A stretch of 64,000 bases of DNA from Lentibacillus siamensis (GCF_039522605.1 NZ_BAAADS010000018.1:248001-312000); one strand, 5' to 3'; positions 50,473 through 60,457 are shown, counted from the stretch's first letter. The notes: a model not told the origin generated them from the letters alone. Numbers and translations are program-made.

Positions 50473-51975
50473 ATGAAACAAAAACGACAATTGTTTTTCA
50501 TTATATTATTGACTATTACATTCTATCTGGCATTTTTGAGTGAAGCAACTTCCTTAATTAGGATAGGTGCATTCGTTGCTTATCTATTGCTCGTGTTTTG
50601 TATATCTTATGCGTTAATGTTAGAAAATCGCTCACCTTATAAAACGCTTCTATGGATATATTTGATAGTGTTTGTTCCAGTATTCGGATATGCATTTTTT
50701 ATTTATTCGGGACAATTACAGGTAAGAGGTCATTTATTTCAAAGAAAACGAAAGAGTAATCAAATGTATTTGAAGCAGGTTAGTAAAAAAAACTCTTTTG
50801 ATTCTTGGATAAGTATGGATGGTGATGAAAAATTTATTTCAAATATGATTGCAAAAGAGTCCAAATTTCCCATTAATTTTTCGTCTGATACAACAGTATT
50901 GAAAGATGGTGAAGAGACTTTTGCTGCTATTAAAAATCAACTAATACATGCAAAGCAATATATACATTTAGAATATTACACCTTACGAGATGATCAGATT
51001 GGTATGGAAATTATAAATATTTTGGTAAATAAGTCCATGCTTGGTCTTGAGGTTAAAGTGATTTATGATGGTGTTGGCAGTGCTTCGTTGTCAAAAGGAG
51101 TAATTCGAAAATTGAAAGCAGCCGGGGTTGAGATAGCTTGTTTTTTGCCTTTGAAATCTGGTTTATTTAATCAAAAAATAAATTTTAGAAATCACCGTAA
51201 AATCATCGTTGTTGATGGTGAAATAGCTTTTGTCGGAGGATTGAACATAGGTGATGAATATTTGAGCAGGGATTCAAAAATAGGATTTTGGCGAGATACA
51301 CATGTAAAGTTGAAAGGAGAAGCCATTCGAAGTCTTCATACTATTTTTCTTGGAGATTGGACCTATTTGACCAATGAAGTCTTAGATATTAAAACATACC
51401 CAACCCAACCTCTTAACAAGAATGACCTTGGAGGAGTACAGGTGCTGGGGAGTGGTCCAGACGCAAATCAAGGAATTATGAGTGAACTTTATTTCAATAT
51501 GATTGTTTCTGCTAAGCGTTCTTTATGGATTGCAACGCCTTATTTTGTACCAAACAAGGACATTCGAACAGCCTTGTCAATGGCAGCAAAAAAGGGAATT
51601 GATGTCAAACTGATGGTGCCTGCAATTAATGATGGCTTCTTAACGCAATATGCTACCCGATCTTACTTTGGTGAACTGCTTGATAATGGAATTGATGTGT
51701 ATTTGTATCAGAAGGGATTTATGCATCAAAAAATTATGATTGTTGATGGTCAATTTGCTACTACAGGAACAGCTAATGTAGATTTCAGAAGCTTAAATTT
51801 AAATTTTGAGGTAAATGTATTTTTGTTTCATACCAAAAGTGTGACAAACCTTGTTGAGAACTTTACAGAGGATATCAGACACTGTCGGAAAGTAGAATCC
51901 GAAACGTATCATAATCGAGGATTCATCGTTCAATCTAAAGAATCATTAGCACGCCTGTTCTCTCCCGTTTTATAA
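50473..51975 (+). CDS. cls: Cardiolipin synthase
   Basis: A 500-residue phospholipase-D-type enzyme. Two N-terminal membrane helices (about 5-25 and 32-75) are followed by two HKD motifs: NHRKIIVVDGEIAFVGGLNIGDEY (about residue 238) and MHQKIMIVDGQFATTGTANVDFRS (about residue 417). It joins two phosphatidylglycerols into cardiolipin, which rises under salt stress in bacilli. AAAAGGAG precedes the ATG. The lipid kinase gene 53 bp downstream suggests a membrane-lipid operon. Confidence 0.95.
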   Translation: MKQKRQLFFIILLTITFYLAFLSEATSLIRIGAFVAYLLLVFCISYALMLENRSPYKTLLWIYLIVFVPVFGYAFFIYSGQLQVRGHLFQRKRKSNQMYLKQVSKKNSFDSWISMDGDEKFISNMIAKESKFPINFSSDTTVLKDGEETFAAIKNQLIHAKQYIHLEYYTLRDDQIGMEIINILVNKSMLGLEVKVIYDGVGSASLSKGVIRKLKAAGVEIACFLPLKSGLFNQKINFRNHRKIIVVDGEIAFVGGLNIGDEYLSRDSKIGFWRDTHVKLKGEAIRSLHTIFLGDWTYLTNEVLDIKTYPTQPLNKNDLGGVQVLGSGPDANQGIMSELYFNMIVSAKRSLWIATPYFVPNKDIRTALSMAAKKGIDVKLMVPAINDGFLTQYATRSYFGELLDNGIDVYLYQKGFMHQKIMIVDGQFATTGTANVDFRSLNLNFEVNVFLFHTKSVTNLVENFTEDIRHCRKVESETYHNRGFIVQSKESLARLFSPVL

Positions 51976-52028
51976 AATATGTTTTTACGGACTGTCTATG
52001 TACTTTTTATCAGAAAGGAGAATTAATT

Positions 52029-52916
52029 ATGGAGAAAGTTATCATTATCTATAATCCAAATGCTGGAAAAGGCAAATTGAGTCAATCAATTGGCCTAATT
52101 ACACAGAAGCTTCTTCAAAAGTTCGGGGAGGTCACTGTATATCAAACACAAAATTCGGGTGATAGTGCAGCTTATGTTAGTAAATTTGCTGAGAAAGTGG
52201 ATTTGTTAATTGCCGCGGGAGGGGATGGAACAGTTAACGAAATCATAAATGCGCTTTGTGCATTGGAAAGACGACCGGTCTTTTCAATAATCCCAGGGGG
52301 GACAAGTAATGATTTTTCCCGTGAAATTGGGATGAATCAGAATCAAGTAAAAGCAGCGGATCAGATTTTAGAACAACGGGTCATGACAATTGATGTTGGA
52401 AAAGCAGATCAACAATACTTCCTGAATTTTTGGGGGATAGGTTTGATTTCCAAAGTATCTGCGGCAGTTGATACAGGTTCTAAAGCGACTTTAGGGCGGC
52501 TTGCTTACTATTTACGTACGGCACAAAATTTAGGAGAAGTAGAACCATTTCATTTGCAAATGGAATCAAGCGAATGTCAATTTGATGGCGAATCGGTTAT
52601 GCTCATTGTCGGTAATGGTACTTTTACGGGAGGCGTTCAGGCCTTTTTTCCAAATGGTAATATCCAAGATGGTTTACTGGATGTTTTAATAATCAAGGAA
52701 ACTTCACTGCAAATTTTTTGGTCTATGGTTCAATCAAAAATGACTCCTGAAATGTCAAATGAAGAAGGTATAATCTATTTTCAGACGAATAAACTTCGTG
52801 TTTCAACCGATCCTAAACAAACCATTGATTGTGATGGAGAACGTCAACATACCACCCCCTCGGAAATTTCCGTGCTACCCGGACATTTAAAAATGATTGT
52901 AGGGACAGATAGATAA
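52029..52916 (+). CDS. YegS/DagK-type lipid (diacylglycerol) kinase
   Basis: A 295-residue lipid kinase: IIYNPNAGKGK at the start, the nucleotide motif AAGGDGTVNEIINAL, PGGTSNDFSREIG, and a C-terminal beta domain with DGLLDVLIIK and IDCDGERQ. Relatives phosphorylate diacylglycerol; DgkB recycles DAG from lipoteichoic-acid synthesis. Because it follows cls, a role in the supply of phosphatidic acid for phospholipids is likely. AGAAAGGAG precedes the ATG. Confidence 0.9.
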   Translation: MEKVIIIYNPNAGKGKLSQSIGLITQKLLQKFGEVTVYQTQNSGDSAAYVSKFAEKVDLLIAAGGDGTVNEIINALCALERRPVFSIIPGGTSNDFSREIGMNQNQVKAADQILEQRVMTIDVGKADQQYFLNFWGIGLISKVSAAVDTGSKATLGRLAYYLRTAQNLGEVEPFHLQMESSECQFDGESVMLIVGNGTFTGGVQAFFPNGNIQDGLLDVLIIKETSLQIFWSMVQSKMTPEMSNEEGIIYFQTNKLRVSTDPKQTIDCDGERQHTTPSEISVLPGHLKMIVGTDR

Positions 52917-53040
52917 TAAAATTAAATAATCATAATACTGGGTGGCAACAGAAGAAAACTTTTTATTTTGTGGTTCTGATATTACCCCAAATTTTAAGAA
53001 ATTGTTGTTTATTTGGTATACACTCGTAGGAGTGCTGAAT

Positions 53041-54104
53041 TTATTCACGAAGCTGGTAAATTTTATAAAGGTTTTTGCTGGTAACCTTTAAAACGGCATA
53101 TAAAGGAATCGCTAGCAAAACCCCAATAAATCCATATAAGGCACCTGCAACAACCAGCAATAAAATAACAGTCAATGGATGTAGGTCTAATCGTTTGCCT
53201 AACACTTGTGGAGAAATAAGATTACCTTCCAATTGTTGTACAACGATCGTTAAAATTAAAATGTAAATTACCTTCACTGGATTTAATAATAAACTTACCA
53301 TAATGGCTGGTAATATACCTAATATGGGTCCGATTAATGGAATAATAGCGGTAACCATAACGAATATTCCCAGAACAGCGGCATAAGGAATTCCTATTAT
53401 CAGATATCCAATATACATTAAAATCCCATCAACGAAAGCCACCGTAAGTTGACCGATAATGTAAGCAGAAAGTGTACGATCAATATCATTTAAAATTTTT
53501 TCCCTTCTTCATAATGGTTATCCGGGATAAGTTTTTCCATCAGAGAAGCAAACTTGTGATCTTCTTTAAGAAAATAAAACAAAATGAAAGGCACAATTAC
53601 TAATGTAGTGGCAATGCCTGCGATTAGGGAAATAATTTGGGAAATATTACTGCCTATTCCACTTAACAAATTACTAGAGTAAGAAACTGCTTTTTGTTTT
53701 AGTTCTTGAAAAGAAAAAGAACCGAACTGGGAACTGTTCACTAAATGTTTTGTTTCATTTGCCAATTGTTCAATTTTATTCGGAATTTGTTTAGAGAACT
53801 GTTCAAATTGTTGGCTGATGACACCTCCTGCAAAATGTCCGGCAAGGAATACTAGCATTCCAATAATCGCATAAACTAGTAAGATAGCAACTGGTTTAGG
53901 TATATATTTCGGTTTTGATAATAATTTAACTGCAGGGTTTAAAATATAATAGAGAAGTCCTGCAATAATAATTGGAAAAAGTAAAGTAGCCACTACTTTT
54001 TTGAATGGAGCAAGAAAGAAATCTATTTGCCCCAGAAAAAAGATAAAAATTACGACTAGTATGGCACCTGTCATGTATTTAAAAAAAGGATGGCGGATCC
54101 ACAT
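53041..54104 (-). pseudogene. AI-2E (PerM/YdbI-type) membrane transporter, frameshifted
   Basis: The frame from ATG 54104 (MWIRHPFFKYMTGAILVV...KLIPDNHYEEGKKF) stops at 53490. Directly after, in another frame, LNDIDRTLSAYIIGQLTVAFVDGILMYIGYLIIGIPYAAVLGI... continues to 53041 and carries the family's signature segments (LIGPILGILPAI, QQLEGNLISPQVLGKRLDLHP). The break is at GGGAAAAAATTTTAAATG, where one extra A would restore a protein of about 354 residues. A homopolymer indel, real or from sequencing, is the simplest cause. Confidence 0.85.
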
Positions 54105-54229
54105 TTGCTTTAATCACCTTGTCTTTCGTTAATAGTTTAACAATTGATTAATTTAATTCCTCTAGGACATCAGGATGTTCAAATTATATAATGATCAATA
54201 AAATAATGTAGACACCGGACAAAATTTTA

Positions 54230-54643
54230 TCATCCAGTGTCTTTTGGAGGACAATGTAAATAATACAATTGTACACCCTTTTCCTTCAGGTTGTTCATGC
54301 ATTCTTGCAAATACTCGTCATTGTGTTCCGGATAAATAGGTGCATCTCCTTGATGGTTATTGCATCATCTTTTAACTGTTGATCCTTATATGGCGGGCAA
54401 GCTTCTCCCCAATAATGCGTTCTCCCACACTGGATTATTGTGCTAGCCTCTCCGTTTCATTTCATTTATTACAATCATGTGGTACATATAAAATTTATAT
54501 GGGGAAAAGCTGAATACATAATTAACGGTTGCATGATTTTTTCCACAACGGTTCCCTCGTAATGCACAACACTCTCTATGCTGGCCAAGTAATTGCTGCT
54601 GGGGTAAGTCAGATAGCAGCTGTTCATGCCGTAACCGCATCAT
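54230..54643 (-). pseudogene. Pyrimidine-dimer DNA glycosylase, decayed
   Basis: The frame 54643-54443 (MMRLRHEQLLSDLPQQQLLGQHRECCALRGNRCGKNHATVNYVFSFSPYKFYMYHMIVINEMKRRG) matches the small pyrimidine-dimer glycosylase/endonuclease V-like family through LLGQHRECCALRG.. and HATVNYVF..SPY. A TAG follows EMKRRG where relatives read Tyr. Downstream, IYPEHNDEYLQECMNNLKEKGV in another frame is the family's C-terminus. At least one stop and one frameshift make it non-functional. It sits just after the AI-2E pseudogene. Confidence 0.8.
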
Positions 54644-54671
54644 TTGGCCTCTGTTTGTCTGATAATTTCTT

Positions 54672-56390
54672 TTATAAACGTTTCAACGACTTTTTCACTT
54701 CTGGAAACTCCATTTTATTATTGGTGAAAAACTCTTTTATTAAATATTCCCCGTATTTGACTGCCTGATCAAAATGGATTTTGCCTGGAAGCGGAGCCAT
54801 ATCTTCTATTGCGACATCAATCACAGCCGGTTTGGAAGATTCAAATGCACGTTTTAAATCATTGGATAGATCCTCCGATTTTTCAATACGATACCCTTCA
54901 CCACCACATGATTCAGCGAATTTGGCAAAATTTATTTCACCAAGACCCGTTTTGTAATTCAGGTTCCCCATTTCCTGTTGTTCATATTTGATCATAGCGA
55001 GGCGACTATTGTTCAGTACAACCACTTTAATAGGTAAATCATATTTAACAGCAGTCACAAAATCGTGCATCACCATGGAAAAGCCGCCATCCCCGCAGAT
55101 TGCTACTACTTGTTTGTCAGGGTTGGCAACTTTTCCTGCAATCGCCCCGGGAAGACCGATTCCCATCGATGCCAGTCGGCCGGAAATGATAAACTGCTGA
55201 TTTGTAAACGGGAAGAATCGGGTGGTCCAAACGGTTACATTTCCGACATCACAGGAAATTATTGCATCATTTTCTACTTCTTGTTCCAGTGCATACATCA
55301 GCTGTGGTGCTTGAATTGGATTCTGTTCCTCCTTCTTTTCTTTGATCATGTTAATGTGCCACTTCTTCATCTTTTCCTGATACTTTTTCAGATACGCCGT
55401 ATGTTCGTTTGCCTTCACTTTTTCCGTTAATGAAGGCAAAATCTGTCTGACATCCCCGCATAATCCCGTCGTAATTGGGTAGAGGCTGCCAATCTTTTTG
55501 GATTTCAAGTCGATTTGAACGGCATTTGTATGGTCAGGCAAATATTCCCTATATGGAAACGATGTACCAATCAGCAGCAATAAATCTGTTTCCATTATTG
55601 CCTCATAAGCGGGTTTGGTCCCGATTTGACCATGCTGGCCAAGATTCAGTTCGTGGTAATCCGGAATAGTGCCTTTTCCAAGCAAACTTAACACAATTGG
55701 TGCATTGATTTTTTCGGCAAAATCAATGAGCTCTTTTCTTGATTCGCGCGTTCCACGTCCAGCGAGAATGATTGGTTTTTCAGCCTGGTTAATAAGGTTT
55801 GCCGCTTCCTGAATAGATTCCTGATTAGGTTCGTATTGAGATTTAACGTAAGTAGGGGCTGTTATAAATTCATCTTTTTCATGCTTAACAGCAAATAAAT
55901 TATCAGGAACAACCAAGACGGAAACCCCACTTTCCGTGTAAGCAGATCGGATTGCTTTATTAAGCAAGTCGGGTAGTTGTTCAGCGGATTCTGCACGCCG
56001 GTTGAAAACTGCTACATCATCAAATAATCGTTCCAAATTAACCTCTTGGAAAGCGTCGGTACCAACCATGCTGCTCGTAACCTGCCCAACAATTGCCAGC
56101 ACGGGTGCCCCGTCCTGTTTTGCATCATATAATCCATTTAGCATGTGAATGGCACCGGGGCCAGTAATAGATAGGCAAACGCCAAGTTTACCGGTCAATT
56201 TCGAATATGCACTTGCTGATAGCGCTCCAACTTCTTCATGTCGTACTTGTATAAAACGGATTTTATCTTCCTTATGCCGTAAATCATCAACAAATTCGTT
56301 AATCGAATCCCCAGGAAGACCGTAGATATGGTCTACTCCCCATTCTATTAATTGTTCTGTCATGATTTCTCCGGTACGCTTCTCCTTCAT
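54672..56390 (-). CDS. Pyruvate oxidase (YdaP-type, TPP-dependent)
   Basis: A 572-residue TPP enzyme: N-terminal pyrimidine domain with GLPGDSINEF and the catalytic glutamate in RHEEVGALSASAYSKLTGKLG, a central FAD/Rossmann-like domain (EKPIILAGRGTRE), and the C-terminal Mg-TPP motif AICGDGGFSMVMHDFVTAVKYDLPIKVVVLNNS. The sequence fits the pyruvate:oxygen or quinone oxidoreductases; YdaP of B. subtilis is in the general stress regulon. GGAGTGGTGTT precedes the ATG. It is next to other stress genes (catalase). Confidence 0.9.
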   Translation of the reverse strand: MKEKRTGEIMTEQLIEWGVDHIYGLPGDSINEFVDDLRHKEDKIRFIQVRHEEVGALSASAYSKLTGKLGVCLSITGPGAIHMLNGLYDAKQDGAPVLAIVGQVTSSMVGTDAFQEVNLERLFDDVAVFNRRAESAEQLPDLLNKAIRSAYTESGVSVLVVPDNLFAVKHEKDEFITAPTYVKSQYEPNQESIQEAANLINQAEKPIILAGRGTRESRKELIDFAEKINAPIVLSLLGKGTIPDYHELNLGQHGQIGTKPAYEAIMETDLLLLIGTSFPYREYLPDHTNAVQIDLKSKKIGSLYPITTGLCGDVRQILPSLTEKVKANEHTAYLKKYQEKMKKWHINMIKEKKEEQNPIQAPQLMYALEQEVENDAIISCDVGNVTVWTTRFFPFTNQQFIISGRLASMGIGLPGAIAGKVANPDKQVVAICGDGGFSMVMHDFVTAVKYDLPIKVVVLNNSRLAMIKYEQQEMGNLNYKTGLGEINFAKFAESCGGEGYRIEKSEDLSNDLKRAFESSKPAVIDVAIEDMAPLPGKIHFDQAVKYGEYLIKEFFTNNKMEFPEVKKSLKRL

Positions 56391-56485
56391 AACACCACTC
56401 CTCGTCTAGGTACTCCAATATTCTATAACCAACTTTGGGGCAAGGAAAACCTGTACCTGTGATACAGGCTGTTGCCTAAAGTATT

Positions 56486-57644
56486 TTAATTACTCTTTTG
56501 GTTACTGTTTTCTTCTTGCTGGTCACGATAGTATTTGGAGCGCTGATTTTGCCTGTATCCATACATAATATTACGAACCATTTCTTGATTTTCGAGACCA
56601 ACACCAATTGACCCTGCAAAAGTTGCAATTGAAGTTGCAAGCCAAGCTAGCTTCGTATAATTCCAAAATTCAACGGATGATTTTAATCCCCCCAATGATT
56701 GAAACAGACTCGGTGGAACAAACAAAAGGACCGTCAGCAGGAATAATACAAAAAGCGTAATATAATAACATAATACCGCCACTGTTAAAGTAGCTATTGT
56801 TGTTCGGTTGTATAATTTTCTAACAAATTTATCGTTACTTTTCGCTGGCCTTTCCCATAAATTATGGGAAACGATTATCCACACAATAATACTGAAGATT
56901 GCTGCAATCATTAATCCTAAAAAGCGTAAGAGTTCAAATGCTCCGCTCAATTTCCATAAGGTCGGGAAAATAAGGCCGTAAGCCCCTGTTGCAAAGCCGG
57001 CTGCCACAACGGGTTTAAATGCCGGAATAATCCCCCACGGGCGATTTGCGTATGTCATTCCGGACAGAACACGCAGCCTCGCTTGAATGCGGGGACGAAT
57101 GATGAGATGGAGATCCATTTTTTCACCTGTAGGAGTGGAGTGTTCCCGGCGAATCAAAGAAAACAAAAATTGTCTGGACACAGTGCCCCTTTCACTTTCC
57201 GTCATACCGTCTTCTGTTGTTGCGGCCGTTTCATTCCTATCGTTTTGTACCTTATGTTGGTATAACTCCCTTACAACTTGTAGCAATACTTTCCTAACGC
57301 GAATGTTTAAAGGAAATGACCCGAACGCTGGAATTGAAATTTGTCCTATTTGCCGATTATAGTCACCATCAGCGACTACTAAATCTTTATCGTCAAACAA
57401 AGGCAAGTCTGTTAAGCATGGCAATATCCCAATTCTTTTCCTTCTTCACAGCATCCGTTTCGTCCATCAATTCCTGCGTATCTTCAGCTGAGCCAATAAG
57501 AGGATCTGTTGTAACTTCAATAGACCACTCCACTTGTTTTGAAACATTTTTTGTTAAGAAGTCAGGTAATTTCTTTTTGAAGTTATCTGCTAACTTTTCT
57601 GGTGCATCGGGACATGGAATAAGTCCGACGGTTAATTGCGACAA
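56486..57644 (-). pseudogene. Conserved membrane protein, frameshifted near residue 75
   Basis: A TTG start at 57644 behind GGAGGTGAGG opens MSQLTVGLIPCPDAPEKLADNFKKKLPDFL and runs to KNWDIAMLNRLAFV and a stop at 57393. In the next frame, CLTDLPLFDDKDLVVADGDYNRQIGQISIPAFGS continues smoothly to 56486, with four C-terminal membrane helices. A missing base at about 57412 (GCCAT-TGC) explains the break; the restored protein would have about 385 residues. I know the family only as a Bacillaceae membrane protein of unknown function. Confidence 0.8.
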
Positions 57645-57675
57645 TTACCTCACCTCCATTTTTATTATGACATGT

Positions 57676-59715
57676 TTATCCAGTCAGTTTTCGGCTCCAG
57701 TGGCGATGTTCAGTAATGGCTTCTATGAATTGGCGAGTGAAGACCTTCCAATCGTCTTCCGTTATGACACCGCTGTTTCCGCTCAATTTGTGTTTGTCCA
57801 ACCATTCTTTGCCTTCGTGTGTTGCACCGATTGTCTTATAATGTGCAAAAGTCTCATCGGTATAATATTGTATCTTTTTTAATGAAGCTTCATTGATATC
57901 CTTACCTCCTGCAACGTAAAGTGCATCGAATAATACGGGGTCAGCAGTTTCAAACGTATGGTCTGCTTCTAGTTCGATGCCGTTAACGCCTCTTTTCAAT
58001 CCTAACCGATTACTAATAATTTCCGTTTGGACACCTTCACTATTTAGTGAATCGATAATTCGTTTCACATCCTCCTCAAACCCATCCATTAAAATAACAC
58101 CGGTTTTCCTGGTTGCTGGCGTTTTTATAGAATTTTCTTGACTTAATGCAGGGGAGGATTTTGTAATCAACGTGTCCTCACCGGACGGTATGTCAGCACC
58201 TATATTTTTTGCGAATTCTTTCGCCAGACTCATGCTGACATTGGAAAACATATCGACGATTTGCTGACGGATTGATTTGTTTTGCACTTTACCTAATTCA
58301 AAACTGAATGCATCTATAATATGTTGCTTCTCAGGCTCACTCATACTGTTCCAGAATAAAGTTGCCTGGGAAAAATGCTCCTTAAAGCTTTCACTCCTTG
58401 ATCGAACTTTACGCCCCTCCACTTTCTCATGTACATGCTCATATCCACCTTCCTCTGGAGAAGCAGGGGTTGGAGTATTGTTAGCAAGGTAGTTTTTGTA
58501 GTAACTGGTCTGGCCTTGATTGATTGTTTGTCGTCCGTAACCATCCCTCTGATTGTTGTGGAAAGGACAAACAGGTCGATTGATAGGAAGTTCATGAAAA
58601 TTTGGCCCTCCCAGCCGAATTAACTGGGTGTCCGTATATGAGAATAGTCTTCCTTGTAATAAAGGATCATTGGAAAAGTCAATACCAGGTACAACATGTC
58701 CAGGATGAAAAGCAACTTGTTCTGTTTCAGCAAATACATTATCGACATTGCGGTTTAACGTCATTTTGCCTATTAATTTTACCGGGACATCCTCTTCCGG
58801 CCAAAGCTTGGTTGGGTCCAATATATCAAAGTCAAAATTAAATTCATCTTCTTCATCGATAATTTGAACGCCCAATTCAAATTCAGGATAATCACCATTT
58901 TCAATAGAGTCATATAAATCCTGACGATGGAAATCAGGGTTTTTACCGCCTATTTTTTGAGCCTCATCCCAGACCAGTGAATGCACTCCAAGAACAGGTT
59001 TCCAGTGGAACTTGACGAAACTTATTTTGCCTTGCTCATTAATAAAGCGAAATGTATGAACACCAAATCCCTCCATCATTCGATAACTTCGTGGGATGGC
59101 CCGATCTGATATATGCCACATAACGGCATGGGCTGTTTCTTGATTATTTGCTACAAAGTCCCAAAAAGTATCATGTGCAGATTGAGCTTGCGGCATTTCA
59201 TTATGCGGTTCCGGTTTTACCGCATGAACAAAATCGGGAAATTTAATGCCATCTTGAACGAAAAATACCGGAGCGTTATTTCCAACCAAATCGTAATTAC
59301 CTTCTTCTGTATAAAATTTGGTTGCGAAACCCCGGATATCCCGTGCCGTATCGAAAGAACCCTTGGATCCTGCTACAGTTGAAAATCTCACAAATACTGG
59401 CGTTTTAATGGATGGATCCTGTAAAAATCCTGCTTTTGTGTATTCTTTCATTGATTCATAAACTTGAAATTCACCGTGTGCAGCATAACCTCTGGCATGT
59501 ACAACACGTTCGGGAATACGTTCATGATCGAAGTGCGTCATCTTCTCACGGAAATGAAAGTCTTCCATGAGTGTCGGTCCACGCTCACCAGCTTTAAGTG
59601 AGAACTCATCCTCAGCCATTTTCAGACCTTGGTTGGTGGTAAGTTTCTTTCCATGGTCATACGCCCGAAATTGGTCTAACTGTTGTTGTTTATCATTCTT
59701 TTCTTCATTACTCAT
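57676..59715 (-). CDS. katE: Large-subunit catalase (HPII/KatE type)
   Basis: A 679-residue clade-2 catalase. The heme pocket has RVVHARGYAAHGEFQVYESM (catalytic His), VGNNAPVFFVQDGIKFPDFVHA (Asn) and the proximal region GRLFSYTDTQLIRLGGPNFHELPINRP, where Tyr ligates heme. The C-terminal flavodoxin/DJ-1-like domain (VILMDGFEEDVKRIIDSL ... ALYVAGGKDIN) marks the large form. B. subtilis KatE is SigB-dependent. AGGAGGGATCC precedes the ATG. Confidence 0.96.
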   Translation of the reverse strand: MSNEEKNDKQQQLDQFRAYDHGKKLTTNQGLKMAEDEFSLKAGERGPTLMEDFHFREKMTHFDHERIPERVVHARGYAAHGEFQVYESMKEYTKAGFLQDPSIKTPVFVRFSTVAGSKGSFDTARDIRGFATKFYTEEGNYDLVGNNAPVFFVQDGIKFPDFVHAVKPEPHNEMPQAQSAHDTFWDFVANNQETAHAVMWHISDRAIPRSYRMMEGFGVHTFRFINEQGKISFVKFHWKPVLGVHSLVWDEAQKIGGKNPDFHRQDLYDSIENGDYPEFELGVQIIDEEDEFNFDFDILDPTKLWPEEDVPVKLIGKMTLNRNVDNVFAETEQVAFHPGHVVPGIDFSNDPLLQGRLFSYTDTQLIRLGGPNFHELPINRPVCPFHNNQRDGYGRQTINQGQTSYYKNYLANNTPTPASPEEGGYEHVHEKVEGRKVRSRSESFKEHFSQATLFWNSMSEPEKQHIIDAFSFELGKVQNKSIRQQIVDMFSNVSMSLAKEFAKNIGADIPSGEDTLITKSSPALSQENSIKTPATRKTGVILMDGFEEDVKRIIDSLNSEGVQTEIISNRLGLKRGVNGIELEADHTFETADPVLFDALYVAGGKDINEASLKKIQYYTDETFAHYKTIGATHEGKEWLDKHKLSGNSGVITEDDWKVFTRQFIEAITEHRHWSRKLTG

Positions 59716-59736
59716 TTAAGGATCCCTCCTGTAAAA

Positions 59737-59883
59737 TTAACTATTTGTCACGGAACGAATTAGCTTGATAATGATTACAATCACCGCAACAATCAATAGA
59801 ATGTGAATTAATCCTCCAAGTATGTGGAAGGAAAAGCCTAACAGCCATAGGATTAATAAGACGGCGATAATTGTCCAAAACAT
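59737..59883 (-). CDS. Lmo0937-family small membrane protein (48 residues)
   Basis: MFWTIIAVLLILWLLGFSFH followed by ILGGLIHILLIVAVIVIIIK is two hydrophobic helices separated by GFSFHILGG, the exact layout of the lmo0937/DUF5670 family. These genes are usually stress- or SigB-induced. GGAGGTGACAAC precedes the ATG. It is upstream of katE on the same strand (22-bp gap), so it probably shares its promoter. It is missed by length-filtered ORF calling. Confidence 0.9.
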   Translation of the reverse strand: MFWTIIAVLLILWLLGFSFHILGGLIHILLIVAVIVIIIKLIRSVTNS

Positions 59884-60045
59884 GTTGTCACCTCCAATAT
59901 GCAGCTGTCCATTTAAATTTATCTACCCGAATTTAAAGATATAAACACATTGTGAAAATTAACAATTTGATAATATCTCCAGTTGGAAGGTGAAAAGGTG
60001 TAAAGAAATCTATTTAATAAAAGTGTAAAGATAGTAAAAGTAGAT

Positions 60046-60274
60046 TGACAAGTACACACTTTTCTGTAATTCACTTACTGGAATATACTTTGTTGGCAGT
60101 TTTTTGTTTTATTACAAGTCGTTAGAAGAGCTTGCCATAACTTTATTTATAATTGGAAGTGCTCAAATGGCTATTGGTCTCATTATTCGCTTAGCACATA
60201 AAATTCATAAAAAAGAAATTGAAACAAAGCTGACAGACACTCCCTCAAATTACAATGGTCACTCCCATTCATAA
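60046..60274 (+). pseudogene. YrhK-like domain fragment lacking a start
   Basis: The frame LFCNSLTGIYFVGSFLFYYKSLEELAITLFIIGSAQMAIGLIIRLAHKIHKKEIE ends at TAA 60272. Two helices with GIYFVGSFLF and LFIIGSAQMAIGLIIRL match the YrhK domain. A TAG lies directly upstream at 60043-60045 and no ATG, GTG or TTG precedes the first helix, so the N-terminal 15-20 residues are lost. Confidence 0.6.
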
Positions 60275-60318
60275 CTACAATCTTAATTACAAACAATACA
60301 CCACCGGAGCAGAAGATT

Positions 60319-60418
60319 AGTTACCATAGGGATAATAAGGTCTGCAATGATTTCAGTCCTTAAGATTATTTGCTTTTTTATCTGCAGACCATCTAACTAT
60401 TAGTATACTTTGGTAACT
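60319..60418. repeat. Palindromic element of about 100 bp
   Basis: Outer arms AGTTACCA (60319) and TGGTAACT (60411), and inner arms GGTCTGCA (60339) and TGCAGACC (60383), are perfect inverted repeats in register. Between the inner arms is a T-rich loop. TTAGTTACCA recurs at 61530 next to the IS1634 end. It may be a terminator-like or MITE-like element. Confidence 0.55.
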
Positions 60419-60457
60419 ATCAAACTAAAAAGTGCCTACTTGTTAAAAGTTTATTAA

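Noticed and set aside
53485..53500. Programmed ribosomal frameshift in the AI-2E gene
   Set aside because: The run G-GGA-AAA-AAT-TTT does not give a canonical X-XXY-YYZ heptamer in the reading phase, and the family is not known to use frameshifting. An indel is simpler.
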